The position numbers were made by a program, and so were the translations under genes. This document shows positions 1 through 11,500 of a stretch of 64,000 bases of DNA, one piece after another. Positions within the stretch are counted from its first letter, which is position 1; every line of letters begins with the position of its first letter. The notes under the pieces were generated by a model, which did not search any database, had not been told where the DNA came from, and worked only from the letters and a program-made list of their open reading frames with translations. This DNA is from Triops longicaudatus (lineage: Eukaryota > Arthropoda > Branchiopoda > Notostraca > Triopsidae), in NCBI GenBank assembly GCA_022885665.1, contig JAGQDJ010000060.1:186001-250000 (forward strand). Direction: 5' to 3'.

Positions 1-1275
1 TTATACAAATAAATTAGAACAATCTAAACATTGACTGGAAGAAATTCAATAATGTTAAAGTTTTTTTTTACTGTGTACACGGTCGTATATGAGGCTTCAA
101 ACGCTGCGAAGGTCTATAAATGGCAGCAAAAGTTGACGTGGCAATTTTTCAGGTTATATCAGGTCATTTTAGGGCCCAAGGAAGAGATTCGCAATATTGT
201 ACTGGTCGGTTTCAGCTTTCGCAATTTATTGGTTCCATTTTGCTGCTTTCACGTAAAAGTTTTCGGACGACTAGCTTACGTTGTTTGACACATCAGTGAT
301 TTTCGCCAGTCTTAAAAAATAACTTCCGTTCAAAAGTTATGATTTTTGTAACAATTGGCGCTAGTCTTTATTTCTTGTTCGGAAAAGTCTGTGAACATGA
401 ACATACAGCGAAAATGGAGATAAGTTTGCTGCAAAATTAAGCTTTTAATAGTTTTGTGCATTCGTTGTTAGTAAATTATTCGTTTTGGGTACCACATAGC
501 TGACTTTTAATGCAAAATCCAATTTCACGTTGAAGCTTCGTACTATAATCTTGATTGCGAGCTGCACGCTACCTTTGGGCATGTCTGTTACCGTGATATC
601 GAATTTGTTCAAATCAACCTCTTCCGTTTAAGTGATAGTGGTATAGTGGTTAGCATGGATGCCTTCCAAGCATACCTCTTCCGTCACATTCTTTCTTTTC
701 TGTTTGTTTTTCATATCCATCTTTAAAGTCTATTCTACTGTGTTAGTGACAGCGCAGTACGAAAACAAAAAAGCTGGTCGTGATGCCATGCTTGCTTAAA
801 TTCCGTCCGCTTAACCACTTCGTGTGAATTTACGATGTTGAGAAATGGCATCTGCTTATGACTTTGCCCGATAATCCATACCATGTGTTAAGAAAATAAG
901 TAGCTTTCCAAAGTAAATAAACTAAAATTAGGGTAAACTATGCGTGTGGAGTAATACGGAATTTTACACAGGACGGAAGTTGATACATTTAATAAATTGT
1001 CACATTTATTCTTAGCGACGCCGTATTAAGTGACCGATGTTTTGCCGTACAATGTTGAAGTATATACAACGTGAAAATCATACACATCTCTACCTAGAAA
1101 AAATAGTTTAGAAAAACGAGTTATGTCCGGTTATGTCCTTAAACAAAGAGCACCATTCCTATTTATTTTTGAATTTATGAACTACTATTTGCTTTTTTTT
1201 TTCACGAAAAAGTTTTTGTATTTATATTTTTGTATTTTCGATCAAGTTTTTACTACACAAAGCATGGTTAAACTA
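1..1275. other. Intergenic stretch downstream of MRPS7
   Basis: AT-rich sequence without a convincing gene. Short open frames here lack splice context and family signatures. It contains the tRNA-Gly half described separately and a dispersed repeat segment at 327-349 that recurs at 63348-63370. The 3' untranslated region of MRPS7 (minus strand) must extend into its right edge. Confidence 0.5.
617..684 (+). pseudogene. tRNA-Gly(UCC) 5' half flanked by an 11-bp direct repeat
   Basis: Positions 632-673 match the 5' part of animal tRNA-Gly(UCC): D-arm/A-box region (GGTATAGTGGTTAGCAT) and the complete anticodon arm TGCCTTCCAAGCA with anticodon TCC. The similarity stops right after the anticodon stem; no T arm or B box follows. 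The piece lies between two copies of ACCTCTTCCGT (617-627 and 674-684), as expected of a target-site duplication, so it looks like a retroposed or inserted tRNA half, not a working gene. Confidence 0.65.
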
Positions 1276-2289
1276 TTAACCCCAGCGATAATGGGCGTAT
1301 GCACGGTTGGCTTCGCACTGACGATGCAAGTCATTTTTCTTCTTAATGACTTTTCCCTGCAAACAGAACGAAAATAATACTCATTAACGAAACACGAACT
1401 TGAGTGTAAAAGAAATAAATAGACAGACAGATAGACGTTACTTGATTATTCGATGCATCAATCAATTCCCTCGCTAGCGTTTCGGGAAAATGGACTTTCC
1501 GGTCTTTCAGCTGAGCAGCTTCAATGAGCCAGTTGACGGCCATAAATCTGGAGCGTTTGTTCGTTACCGGTACCGGTACTTGGTACACGGCTCCGCCCCT
1601 TTTGATGGGCGTGAGCTGTAAGATTGGACGGCAATTTTCGATTGCTTTGTGGAAAAGATTGAGAGGATTCAATTCGACGGTGTCGCGCTCTTCTTCTGAA
1701 GATTGATAGTACTTGCTTAATTGATACTTTTTGATGTTGGCGAAAGTCTAGAGAAGAAATGATTGACTTTTCTTTCCAAAATTAGAGAATTTCTTGCGTA
1801 CTTGTTGAAGCAGACCACGTGCTAATTCTTTTTTACCCATTCTCATGACAATATTGATGAAGTACCTGAAAATGTATCAGAGAAGCAGATAGATAAAATA
1901 CAATTTCGGGTTAATGGGCAATGTAACTGATAACTCATTGTTACTCGAGTTCAGCATCAAAGAAAACGGACGCGTTTTCATTATTCCTCGCAGCTTTCAC
2001 GGGCATGTGGGCTAGTTTTGAGGCTTCTCCGGACTGGTACAACGCTTCAATGTCTTCTGGTCTGTACACAGGTTCTTGGAAGTATGGTGCATAACTACTA
2101 AAAGTGCGTTGGAGGGCAACGGAAGCTTGCTTAACCGTTGAATAGGCTTCAGGCGCCGGTCTACACAAGTTTTGATACGTAAATCGTTACTTTAAATGGC
2201 TGTTAGAGTTCGTAAGTGAATGCAGAGAGTTATTATTACCGTAAATGACCACTAAAATGGACTAAAGTTCTCAAAAAGCGCGAAGCCAT
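1276..2289 (-). CDS. MRPS7: Mitochondrial small ribosomal subunit protein uS7m
   Basis: Five coding exons on the minus strand: 2289-2240, 2160-1945, 1865-1802, 1747-1442 and 1356-1276, giving 238 residues (human MRPS7 has 242). All introns are GT-AG and every junction keeps frame. uS7 binds the 3' major domain of the small-subunit rRNA and helps build the head of the mitoribosome. The start MASRFLRTLVHF looks like a basic mitochondrial presequence. Family landmarks are ELARGLLQQTF in the helical core, NPLNLFHKAIENC, the KRGGAVYQVPVPV beta-ribbon stretch, and the C-terminal HRQCEANRAYAHYRW. The last exon codes only 26 residues. The neighbouring SMG1 is divergent, about 1.3 kb away. Confidence 0.93.
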
Positions 2290-3607
2290 GCTTTGTACTC
2301 AAATATTTACGTTCTTCTTTCAATGAAGCCCCTCCTTCCTTGTTTGGAACTTTGCGGCTTCTCTACGCTTCCCTTATCCACTACTAGGTGACACTGGGAG
2401 ACATGAAAACGCAAGGAAAGTTAAGATCAATTTTTTAAAAATGCATATCAATTCAATTCCATCTTAAGGTAGGAAAAATCGAACTAGATTTAATAATTTT
2501 TGTAAGACATACTGAAGTTTAGGCATATGTGAAATATCACATTCGGGCTATTCGGGCATTTTCTAAACAAATCAAATTGAAGTCGACGTCAATTTAATTT
2601 TCCATACTTAACTTTCAAGGAGAAGAGGGTGAGCACAAGGGATTAAAGGAAGATTGGCCAAAAGCCATACAAATGAAGTTGTACATAACTATGAATAAAA
2701 ACTGAATGGTAGAAAAAGAGATATGTAAGACTTAAAACTTATATTATCTTTCCCATTCGCACTTCTTTGCATTTCTACACTACTATCTTCTATTTGAATT
2801 GTGTTCAACTTTGAGAAGTTTTGGTTTCCCAATTAAGTTTTCTTGTGCTTTTCCAAGTCGCGACTTTCGCGACTTTCCGAACCGCAACGCGCTTCTCTCC
2901 AGAAACCCGTAAGCTACAACATGGGAAAAAGATCGGAGTTTACTGGAAAAATTTAAGCATCAAATTTACCTAGAGATAAAAGGCCATGCTTGTGTTTTGA
3001 TTTACATGACCGGAAGGCTGGTTAATGCACATCTTTCTTCAAAAAATAAGCAACGCGTATGAATTGGCACTCGCTTGCTTGCCGTTGCTCTCCTTTATTT
3101 TCCATTATATAGCCTCGTGTTACGCGCTCAAGCTTTCTAACGACGCTCGTTATCGCTGGTTACGAACGCGACGGGCACCGCGGCTCGCCGAAGCTGCGTT
3201 GCAGTCACGACGATGGAGCTCTATTGCATGCATACTTGCATAAGATTGCTGCTAGGTGGCGAAACAGTACAGTTAAAGTAATAAACCCAATTTCCCTTCC
3301 TCTACTTAACAGTACTCCTCGCTTCTAAGCAGAAGGCGTGTTTATCTCGTAAACCCAAACAATGTGCAATGTCCAAACGCCAGTTCTGGCAGCCAGTGAA
3401 CGTTTTGAACAGCTAATAATGAACAGTTTCCTTCTCCCTTAACCTCTCTATGATCTGGTAGCGTTGTTATTAAACTCTGCTAATCAATGCTGCTGTATTT
3501 TAACAGAAAACAAGCGAGCGTCGCCCAATTTCGGTCCAACTGTTGCTTCGTTTCACCTTAGTTTTTGAGCTGTTATAACCATAGCAAGTGTTGTTGATCG
3601 TTTCTAA
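2290..3607. other. Divergent intergenic region between MRPS7 and SMG1
   Basis: Must carry the promoters of both divergent genes. A pyrimidine-rich tract with GC-richer sequence (about 2320-2400) lies just upstream of the MRPS7 start. A short GC-rich patch at 3130-3230 has a 72-codon open frame without splice sites or family similarity; I do not call it a gene. No clear TATA box was seen for SMG1. Confidence 0.45.
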
Positions 3608-5519
3608 ATGGCTGGAAGCCAAGAAGAAGGCTACCAGCGTCGTTCAAAGGATGAAGACGACGAAGAAGACGAAAATGATACCAAATATAGCGGCCTGAAA
3701 AGGGTTCCCGCGCCCTGGGGACGCCAAGATAGTCGAGATAAGCGCTCAAACGCCAATGTTTCACGATCTTCCGCCACTGGCAAGCTGTTTGACCCAACCT
3801 CATCTTCATCTGCGAGTTCCTTATCGCGTAGTATCGATAAACGCGTAAGATTTCCCCATATTTCCATATTTTCCTTCATTTTGAAGGAGATTTTCGTTTA
3901 TGTTTTAAAATTTTTACTTCTGTTGCCTCTTTTTGTTTTTTTTTTAGAAAAAAATTATTTTGTAATTTTTGTTTAATATTTTCTATTTTTTCCTGAAATT
4001 TTGGTACATTTTGTCTTATTTTTTTTTACATTTTATCCTTTGTGTTATTTGCATTGTAATTGAATGATAACGTTTTTTATTGACAGCGTTAATTTGAATT
4101 CAAATGGCTTATTAATGAAAAAAATTTGTTTTATCATAGAAAAAGCCGCAAAATTGGGAATCTACTAATGCTCCAGGCTGGAAAGAAGATCGTCGCGTAC
4201 TTGTGTTCACGAACCAACGTGCCGGGGGTGGTACCAGTACTTCTGGCAGCTCTTATCGTGAAACTAGACGCAAAGAAGGCGAGAAAGAGTCCTTGAATCG
4301 TGATAGAGAGGAACGAAATGGCGAAGAAGCCAAAGAAGTGGTGAAAGGGACGGCGAAAAATGAACGTGGAAGGCGCCCAGTGTCCAAAACAGCGCCCGTG
4401 GCGTCGGAAGTTGACGCAGAACGCGAGAAAGACGGTCGCATTTCGCGTCAGTTAAGAAGACTTATGAAGGAAGACAAATCTGAGACGTTTTTGCAGACTT
4501 GTCACCAATTAGAAGTAAAAAAATTAAATAAACTAATGTATACGAACGTATGTGTAAAGTAATTAAACACACCAAATAGAAATAAAATATCAAAATCAAA
4601 TAGAAGTAAAAGATAAATCTATCAAAACATGAAAAATAAACCCGCATAATAATCTAACGTAAAAAAACGGAGTTTAAGTAAATGGGAACAGAATTCAAAA
4701 TAAAAAATTGAGTCTTTCAAGTAGAAATAGAAGCAAAGCATAAGTAAAATTGTGTTCAGTAATAAAGCGATGAGAAATAAAATACAGCAAAAGGTAAGTC
4801 ATACAGAGGCGAATGAATATAAAGCTAACAGAAACATACAAAGTTAAATAACAGAGTAAATGTATAAAATAACCTATTTTGAGCTGAAATGTGTCGGAAT
4901 TTGTGTATTTTACTTTGTTTAACAACAGGAATCGCTGATGTTGTCCGAGAATCGGCAGTATCTCTATCGTCAATGCGAGTTCGTGTTAGAATCGCTGTAT
5001 TCGGCCTTGAAATCCGCTCCAGGCCCAACGGCCCGCAAGGCTGCACTGAAAATCATGGCAATGTTAGGACAACGCTTGTCTAACAACGAAGAAGCGTTCA
5101 GAACGTACTTTTTTTAAAATATATTTTTGCGATTTCTCTGCTTATTATACCTTTTTGTGCTAAAAGGTACTTGGATTGGATCATGGATCAGTATCAAAAT
5201 GAGACCAACACGAACTTAGCCTTATCTTTGATGAATGTGTTGGGATTAATAATGGAAATGGACCCAGGTCAGCCTCGATCCAAAGCAGTACAAAAAGTAA
5301 ATTATTTTTATAAGTTTAAAATAAGTCGAAAATCTTTTTTTTTTGGTTTATATTGAGTTCATCTATCCTTTTTTGTAGGTTTTCATGTCCGGATTAATGA
5401 ATTCACTAGAAAACGCGGATCAAGCCGAATACTTCCTAGCAGGCTTGGAACCAATACTTTTACTCGTGAAGAGAGCACCGGACGCTTTCAGGATTCATTT
5501 CCGGGTAAGGAGCTTTTCC

Positions 5520-5556
<37 letters not shown>

Positions 5557-8500
5557 CCGAATATTTGTTAATATTTTAAATGTAGGTGAAGCTTAAGTAT
5601 TTTAAAATACTGCTGCTCATTCAAATGATTATTTTTCATCCCCCTTAAGAATGTTTTTGTGGATTTTTCTTCATCTTAAAATTATTGATTTTTATGGTTG
5701 TTGATTTTTTGATAGTATAAAAGTTGATTTTTATTGCTGCTTTTTGATTTTTCTAATTTTAATTAGTTTAATTTATTATTTTTTTTTCTATAATAGAAGT
5801 TGGGCTCTTTTCGCTAGTTACGTTGTATACTCAATTTTTTAAGGTTTGTCCGAACGTATTTTTGCAGTTTATGATTTGAAAACCTTATTTTTTAACTCTC
5901 GGAATTTGTTTCAACTAATCTTGTCGTATTTATTAGTATTTTTTATTTTGTTTTTGTCTGGGAATTAATAAATGTTTGTTTTAGGATGCGGTAGACATGT
6001 TGGTAGGCTGGCAGTTGGATCCAAGTCAGCCACCTAGAGTGCGCCACCGTACACTCGGAGCTTTAAAAGAGTTGGAAACGTTTTGGGGCGAAGATGCGTC
6101 ATTCTCATTAACGCTGTTGATGCAATTTCTGGAAGATATCGAAGCTTACGCGTCTTTAGTCTCCCATCCCGATTCTGGACGCTCCACACCAGATGGCGAT
6201 GCTGTGGACACGAAACCTGAGGACCTTTTACCCAAAATATCTTCTTTATTACAGTAAGTAATTTAAAAAAATTATCTTTCTTTTATAGCACATTTTGAGA
6301 ATAACTGATTTAAGACTATGGAAAATTTAAGAAGCTTTTATAGTATTCATAACTATGAAATTTTTGGATAATTAAGTTAAATATTTATAGGAGTATTTTT
6401 ATATATAATTTCAAAGACGATCGATATCCGTTTTGTGAAGTATTTTTATATTGACGTGTATATCTGTTCGTAGCCCTGTTTCTTATCCCCCCCGTATTTT
6501 GCGTATATTTTTCAGTATTTCTGCTAACATTTGGGTAATTATAGGTATTAATCAACAATCGTTTTCATTCTGGTTAATATTTTTTTCAAGGTCTTTATTT
6601 CTCTTATTTCTTGTTACATTTTAAGAACGTCAACATTTCAAAAACCCGGTTATCCGAACTCATGCTCGAAAACTCGATTCCACTGCCGCAAACTTGCTCC
6701 ACAGGTGTCGCACTCAAGGCCAAATACTTCCTTGCTAACATACCTAATTTAGGAAACCTAAGTTCAGCGTTTTTCCAGTAGGTTAAAATATCAGAATCCT
6801 GGCCCTCTAGGGGTTCTTCCAGGTACCGTTCTAGTTCTTGCACAGTCGACAGCGAAATCGTCTCTTTTTTAATGACAAGCGAAGAAAAATCAATTTTCGT
6901 TTTCTTGGGCTGGTCAAACCGAAGTTCCTCAAGTTTAAATCCATGTTCCCTTAATTTTTCTTCGAAACTGTGTACGATATTAAACAAAGCCTCTCTCGGG
7001 GCCGCAGGATCGACCGACCAGGATGTTTTGTATCTCGGGTCCAGAACGACTGCAGCAATGAAATCGTTGTCTTCAGCGTATTTCTTAAGTTTGCATTCAA
7101 TCGACTCCTGTAGTACGCTTACGATCGTTGAAATTGCTGTTGGTAATGATTTTTGTTGCATGAACGTAGCTAGGTGTCGTTCCAGTACCAGTACTGTTAG
7201 AATCACTATGTTGGAATTCGGTTCTTTGTTGACAGTAATTTTATCCACAACATCTTCTATTGGTTCAAATATGTCGACTAAATTCGTTAACAACTTTCTT
7301 TCCGCTTTGCAGAGTATGGGCTCGCTACAAGATTGTGTAAATAGTACCGAGGGGGCGTTGAGGACTGAGCGAATTGAGCTCCATCTAGGTTTGTTAGCTT
7401 GAAAGTCTTCATCGCGTAAAATCTGATCTCTAAACGCACTTTGACTTATTTTTTCTATTAAAGCCGTAGTTTTCTTTAAAAGACGCTGAATCGAAATATC
7501 TGCTGCTTTGAAACCGTCATTCAATGCCAGTTGCAGGTCGTGAGCGAAGCAGTGTACGTGGTGAGGGAATTGCGGCAGTTTGCCGCACCCGTCTCCGAAA
7601 ATGGGTGACAGATTGTCATCTTCCGTTGGAAGTTCGCAGAATTTGTGGAGGTTGATGGCTTTCGCGATGTTAGAGGCGTGGTCATTAACGACAAACGCAA
7701 CCTTGGCAGCAATACTGTACAGTTCCACAGTTTGCGAGTAGGCGTGAAGTAGGTTTAAGGGTGTGTGTCTTCCTTCGAAGTAACTACAAGAAAGGAGAAA
7801 AGTCTGTTTAGTCCAGTTTGTAATGCAAGTAGCAGAAATTCCGATAAAAGACTGCAAATTTCTTCTGACCGTCCCGAGGTTGATGATCAAGCAGATGTCT
7901 TTAGTTGTATTTAGTACCGAAAGGATGTTACTGCGTACATTATTAACAGCGTTAGGGAGCAAAACGTCTGAAATGTGCTGTCGGGGAGGACAAATAATGT
8001 TACTGTCCAGTCCGTTGACCAGAGCTTCAAACTCACGGAGGTGTATCGTGTCAGGATGCAGAAGTCCGGTTGAAAGCAGTTGGATTACATTTTCCTCGAA
8101 TTTTAATTGTTGAGGGTGCTCAGATGGGTACGTAGACGGTTGTGCGAACGCTGGCAAAGGAGGAAGCGTCCTTAGTTCGACTTGGGAACTAGTCAGGTTT
8201 CGTTTGACATACACCGACGGGTGTTGCTTCTTCATATGCCGCACAAGGTTGCTTGTGACCATTCTGCTAGTGGAGTAAGACTTGCGGCAAAGTTTGCATT
8301 TAGCGCGAAAATTGCGTTCAGGAATGGGATTTGGGACGTGGAAATACTCGTAAATGGCTGTGGTTGATTGCATTTTTGCTACTAGCGAAAGAAACGGTTT
8401 AAATGCGTTAATACTTGCACAGTGAACACGTGGCGCGCAGCAACGCAACGCACGTCTGCCCAGCGCGGTGGTTCGTGTCAGACTGACTCGCAGCGTACCC

Positions 8501-11500
8501 TAGTCACATGTATCGGAGCGTTCCGTGCTGTGTCTGGGGCATCGGTACCTGGGCAGGGAGAGCAGACTTATGGCTGCGCAAGTCAATTCAAGTTGGAATG
8601 CAACGCAGCAAGTCGATTGACTTGAAGCGGTGGGCGGTGTTTTCTTTGTTCGATGCACGTTGCTAGCAAGGTTGGATAGGAAACGGGGTAGAAAAAAGAG
8701 AAGTCGAACAGCAGTCGTTGGGGAAGTCAATAGAAATGCAAAGCGAATTCAGTTGGAAAGGATGTTTTTCCAATTCAAATCGTATTATAATGTTTTCAAG
8801 TCGAATCAAATTAAATAGTAAATTTCGCCCAAGTCAATTATTTTTTTTTCATTGTTGCAGGCACGTTGAAATTAAATTAGGAAAATGCAGGAAGGTGAAT
8901 AAAAATTCTGCTAACAGAACAAACAGTAGTCTTTTTTAAGCTTTTCTTTGGAGTTGATGGTAATATTGCGAAGACTTGGAGACAAATCAGTATTTGCTTG
9001 ACTTAGAAAAGACTTTAATTAGGATTGATGGAGAAAAAATCTCTAGCTAAGCAGAGCTGAGAGAGTAGTTTTCCTGGAGTTTCGTTTACTGAAGTACGGT
9101 AACACGTGTCGACGAGGAAACAAATAATATTTTGTATCGTTCTTTTATGTTAGAGTTTGTTTGAACTTTTTTGTATGAATGCACTATGCCCTTTTTAAAT
9201 TTTTGGAAACCCATTTTTGTCTTTCTTTTAACTTCTTCTGTGAGTGACATTTTCCGTGACGGGACTTGAATTGACTGTACAAGTCGAGAGAAGTTGAAAT
9301 CTTACATCCAGACACATTAAGATCCAATCCATCCTGTCAAGTTGAATTGAGACTGATTTGTTTCAGATCATTCCAATTTACACGAAGTCAAGTCACGGTG
9401 AATTGAAAAAGTTAAATCACTTAAAAGAAACAAATGTAAATCAAAGAAGTGAAAGTCACCTCGGTATTTGAAAGTCAAACTCGTAATTCACTTATTTCAC
9501 GTTCCAGATATTGCTTAACTGAAAATATTTTTATACATAATACTCTGATTTATCTGGAAATATTAATTTTCATTTGTTGCGTTTTTTAGAGTATTTTGCT
9601 GCATTTCTCAATGCCGAGGCGTGGAGAAGAGCCTACAAGCAGGTTCAGTCGCCTGGGAAAGTTTGGTGAAAGTCACATCCGCGTTAGCAGACTTATTTTC
9701 GGTCACAGATGGTGCACTTCAGCAAACACCGCACTCGGTGCTCACGTCGTTGGTCATTGCTGCCAACGAAAGTTGCGCCGTATTACTGTCTTTTCTTAAG
9801 GATCGTACCGTAGCCACGGCTCCGGCCGATCTCTACAAGCTGATCCATGTCCAGTGGCTCCGGGCGGCAGACTATAACCACGACAGCGTCATCTCCTTGC
9901 TGAAACTCATGACCCAAACGGTGCATTCCATGGCTGGCAAACCGCCTTCCGAAGCTTTGTTGGAATGGTTCGGACCCCAGTCGGTCGTTATCCAACACTT
10001 ACAAACGAATTTCTTCCACGTAAAATTGGTCCAAGAAGCGCTGAATTTCCTCAATGCACTCCTGAACGTCAAACACGTGTCTCTGGTGCAAGAATCGTAC
10101 AAACTAGGCGTTCAGCACATGGCGGAAGCCGTTAAATTCTTAACCGAGCCGAAAGAACACCCGGTTAACCAAGCGAAAGGTTCGGTATTATTCAGAACTG
10201 GGCGAAATTGAAGTTGACTTAAGTTCAGTTCATATTCTATGAATTTGAGTTGGCTTAGATTCTTGCTATTTTAGAAATTATTTTATTTGAATTTTAAAAA
10301 TTCCTTTTGATTTTGAATTGGTTTGAATTTTGATTCGGTTTGCCCAGGTTTGGTACTATTTCTGCTGCAAGGTTTGACGGTACTTGCCAAAACGCGAAAC
10401 TCGATGGTGGCGACATGGGGATTGAACCCGAGTTTGGTACAGTTGTTAGCGGTCAAATTAGCACCGTTGAGTTATGTAGAGCGTCACCCGCAAGTTTCGC
10501 AAGCTGTTTTGAATTTATTGTACGTACATAGCTCAAGCCACGCCTTCTTCGTCTCGACGAGCTTGCTAGTAAACCCACAATCCGATTCGCCTTCGGCATT
10601 ACATCTTACGACGATCGTTAATATGCTGACAACTTGTTACGAGGTAAAGTGTCCTTAGTTTTCGTAATTAGTAAGTCCGGTAAGTTCATGCGCAAACAAA
10701 ATTTTTGTTCGGAAATAGTCATGTATTACTTAACAAAGATACATTTGTAGTAAGTTGCGTGCGTTTACACAGTATTGTGAAAACGTCACAGTAGATTGTC
10801 TCATTTGCAGTTCCGTGGCAGTAAGCCACAATTAAAGTTTTCACTACAAGAGCCTTGCTGCGTAATGCAGAGTAGTAGCGTCGGTTTTGCTCACAAAAGT
10901 ACATTGCACTAGAGTAAATGCGCCTAAAACAGCGGTTTTCAAACTTTTCAAATCCCCTGCTCCTCGACGTGTCCCTGGAGTTCCGCTGCTCCCCAAGGAG
11001 CTGCGGCTCAGAATTTGCAAACACTTTTATCATGGTGATATTTTCATTTTATTGCTGCAAAACTTATGAAAAACTGCTTGTGCGCCCTAATTGTGCTTAA
11101 TTGTGACTGTGAGGTAACTTACCGAATTTCTTCATGACGAGCTGTAAATCGTGACGTGCGGGTTTTCGAACTTTCTCGCTTCTGGCGGCTTTGCAGAGTA
11201 ACGCGCGGGTTGAATAGTTAGCGAGTTGAGCTACGCTGCGTACGGACAGCGCGAGTGGGTTAGGACTCGATCTCAGACAAGTCGAAGCGCGCTTGGGGTT
11301 TTCGAACCTTTTTCGCTTCTTGCTGTCAAAACGCAAGCGCGGATAGACAACGGCTTTAGCAAGACGTTCAGATTTTTCGAACGCGTCATTCCAACAAACC
11401 CAGAGTCTTTCGAACATTTATACTAAACGCTAAATCTTTTATTTAATTTTGTATAATGAACAGCTTTGTACACGGATTTACCGGACAACACAAAAATTTT

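Noticed and set aside
3025..3243. 72-codon plus frame between MRPS7 and SMG1
   Set aside because: Lies in the presumed promoter region, no similarity and no Kozak-like support.
6872..7402. 176-codon plus frame
   Set aside because: Antisense shadow of the hAT gene.
6246..9589. Search for terminal inverted repeats and 8-bp target duplication around the hAT gene
   Set aside because: Candidate pairs such as the CCCTG near 6476 had no convincing partner on the other side, so element borders are not reported.
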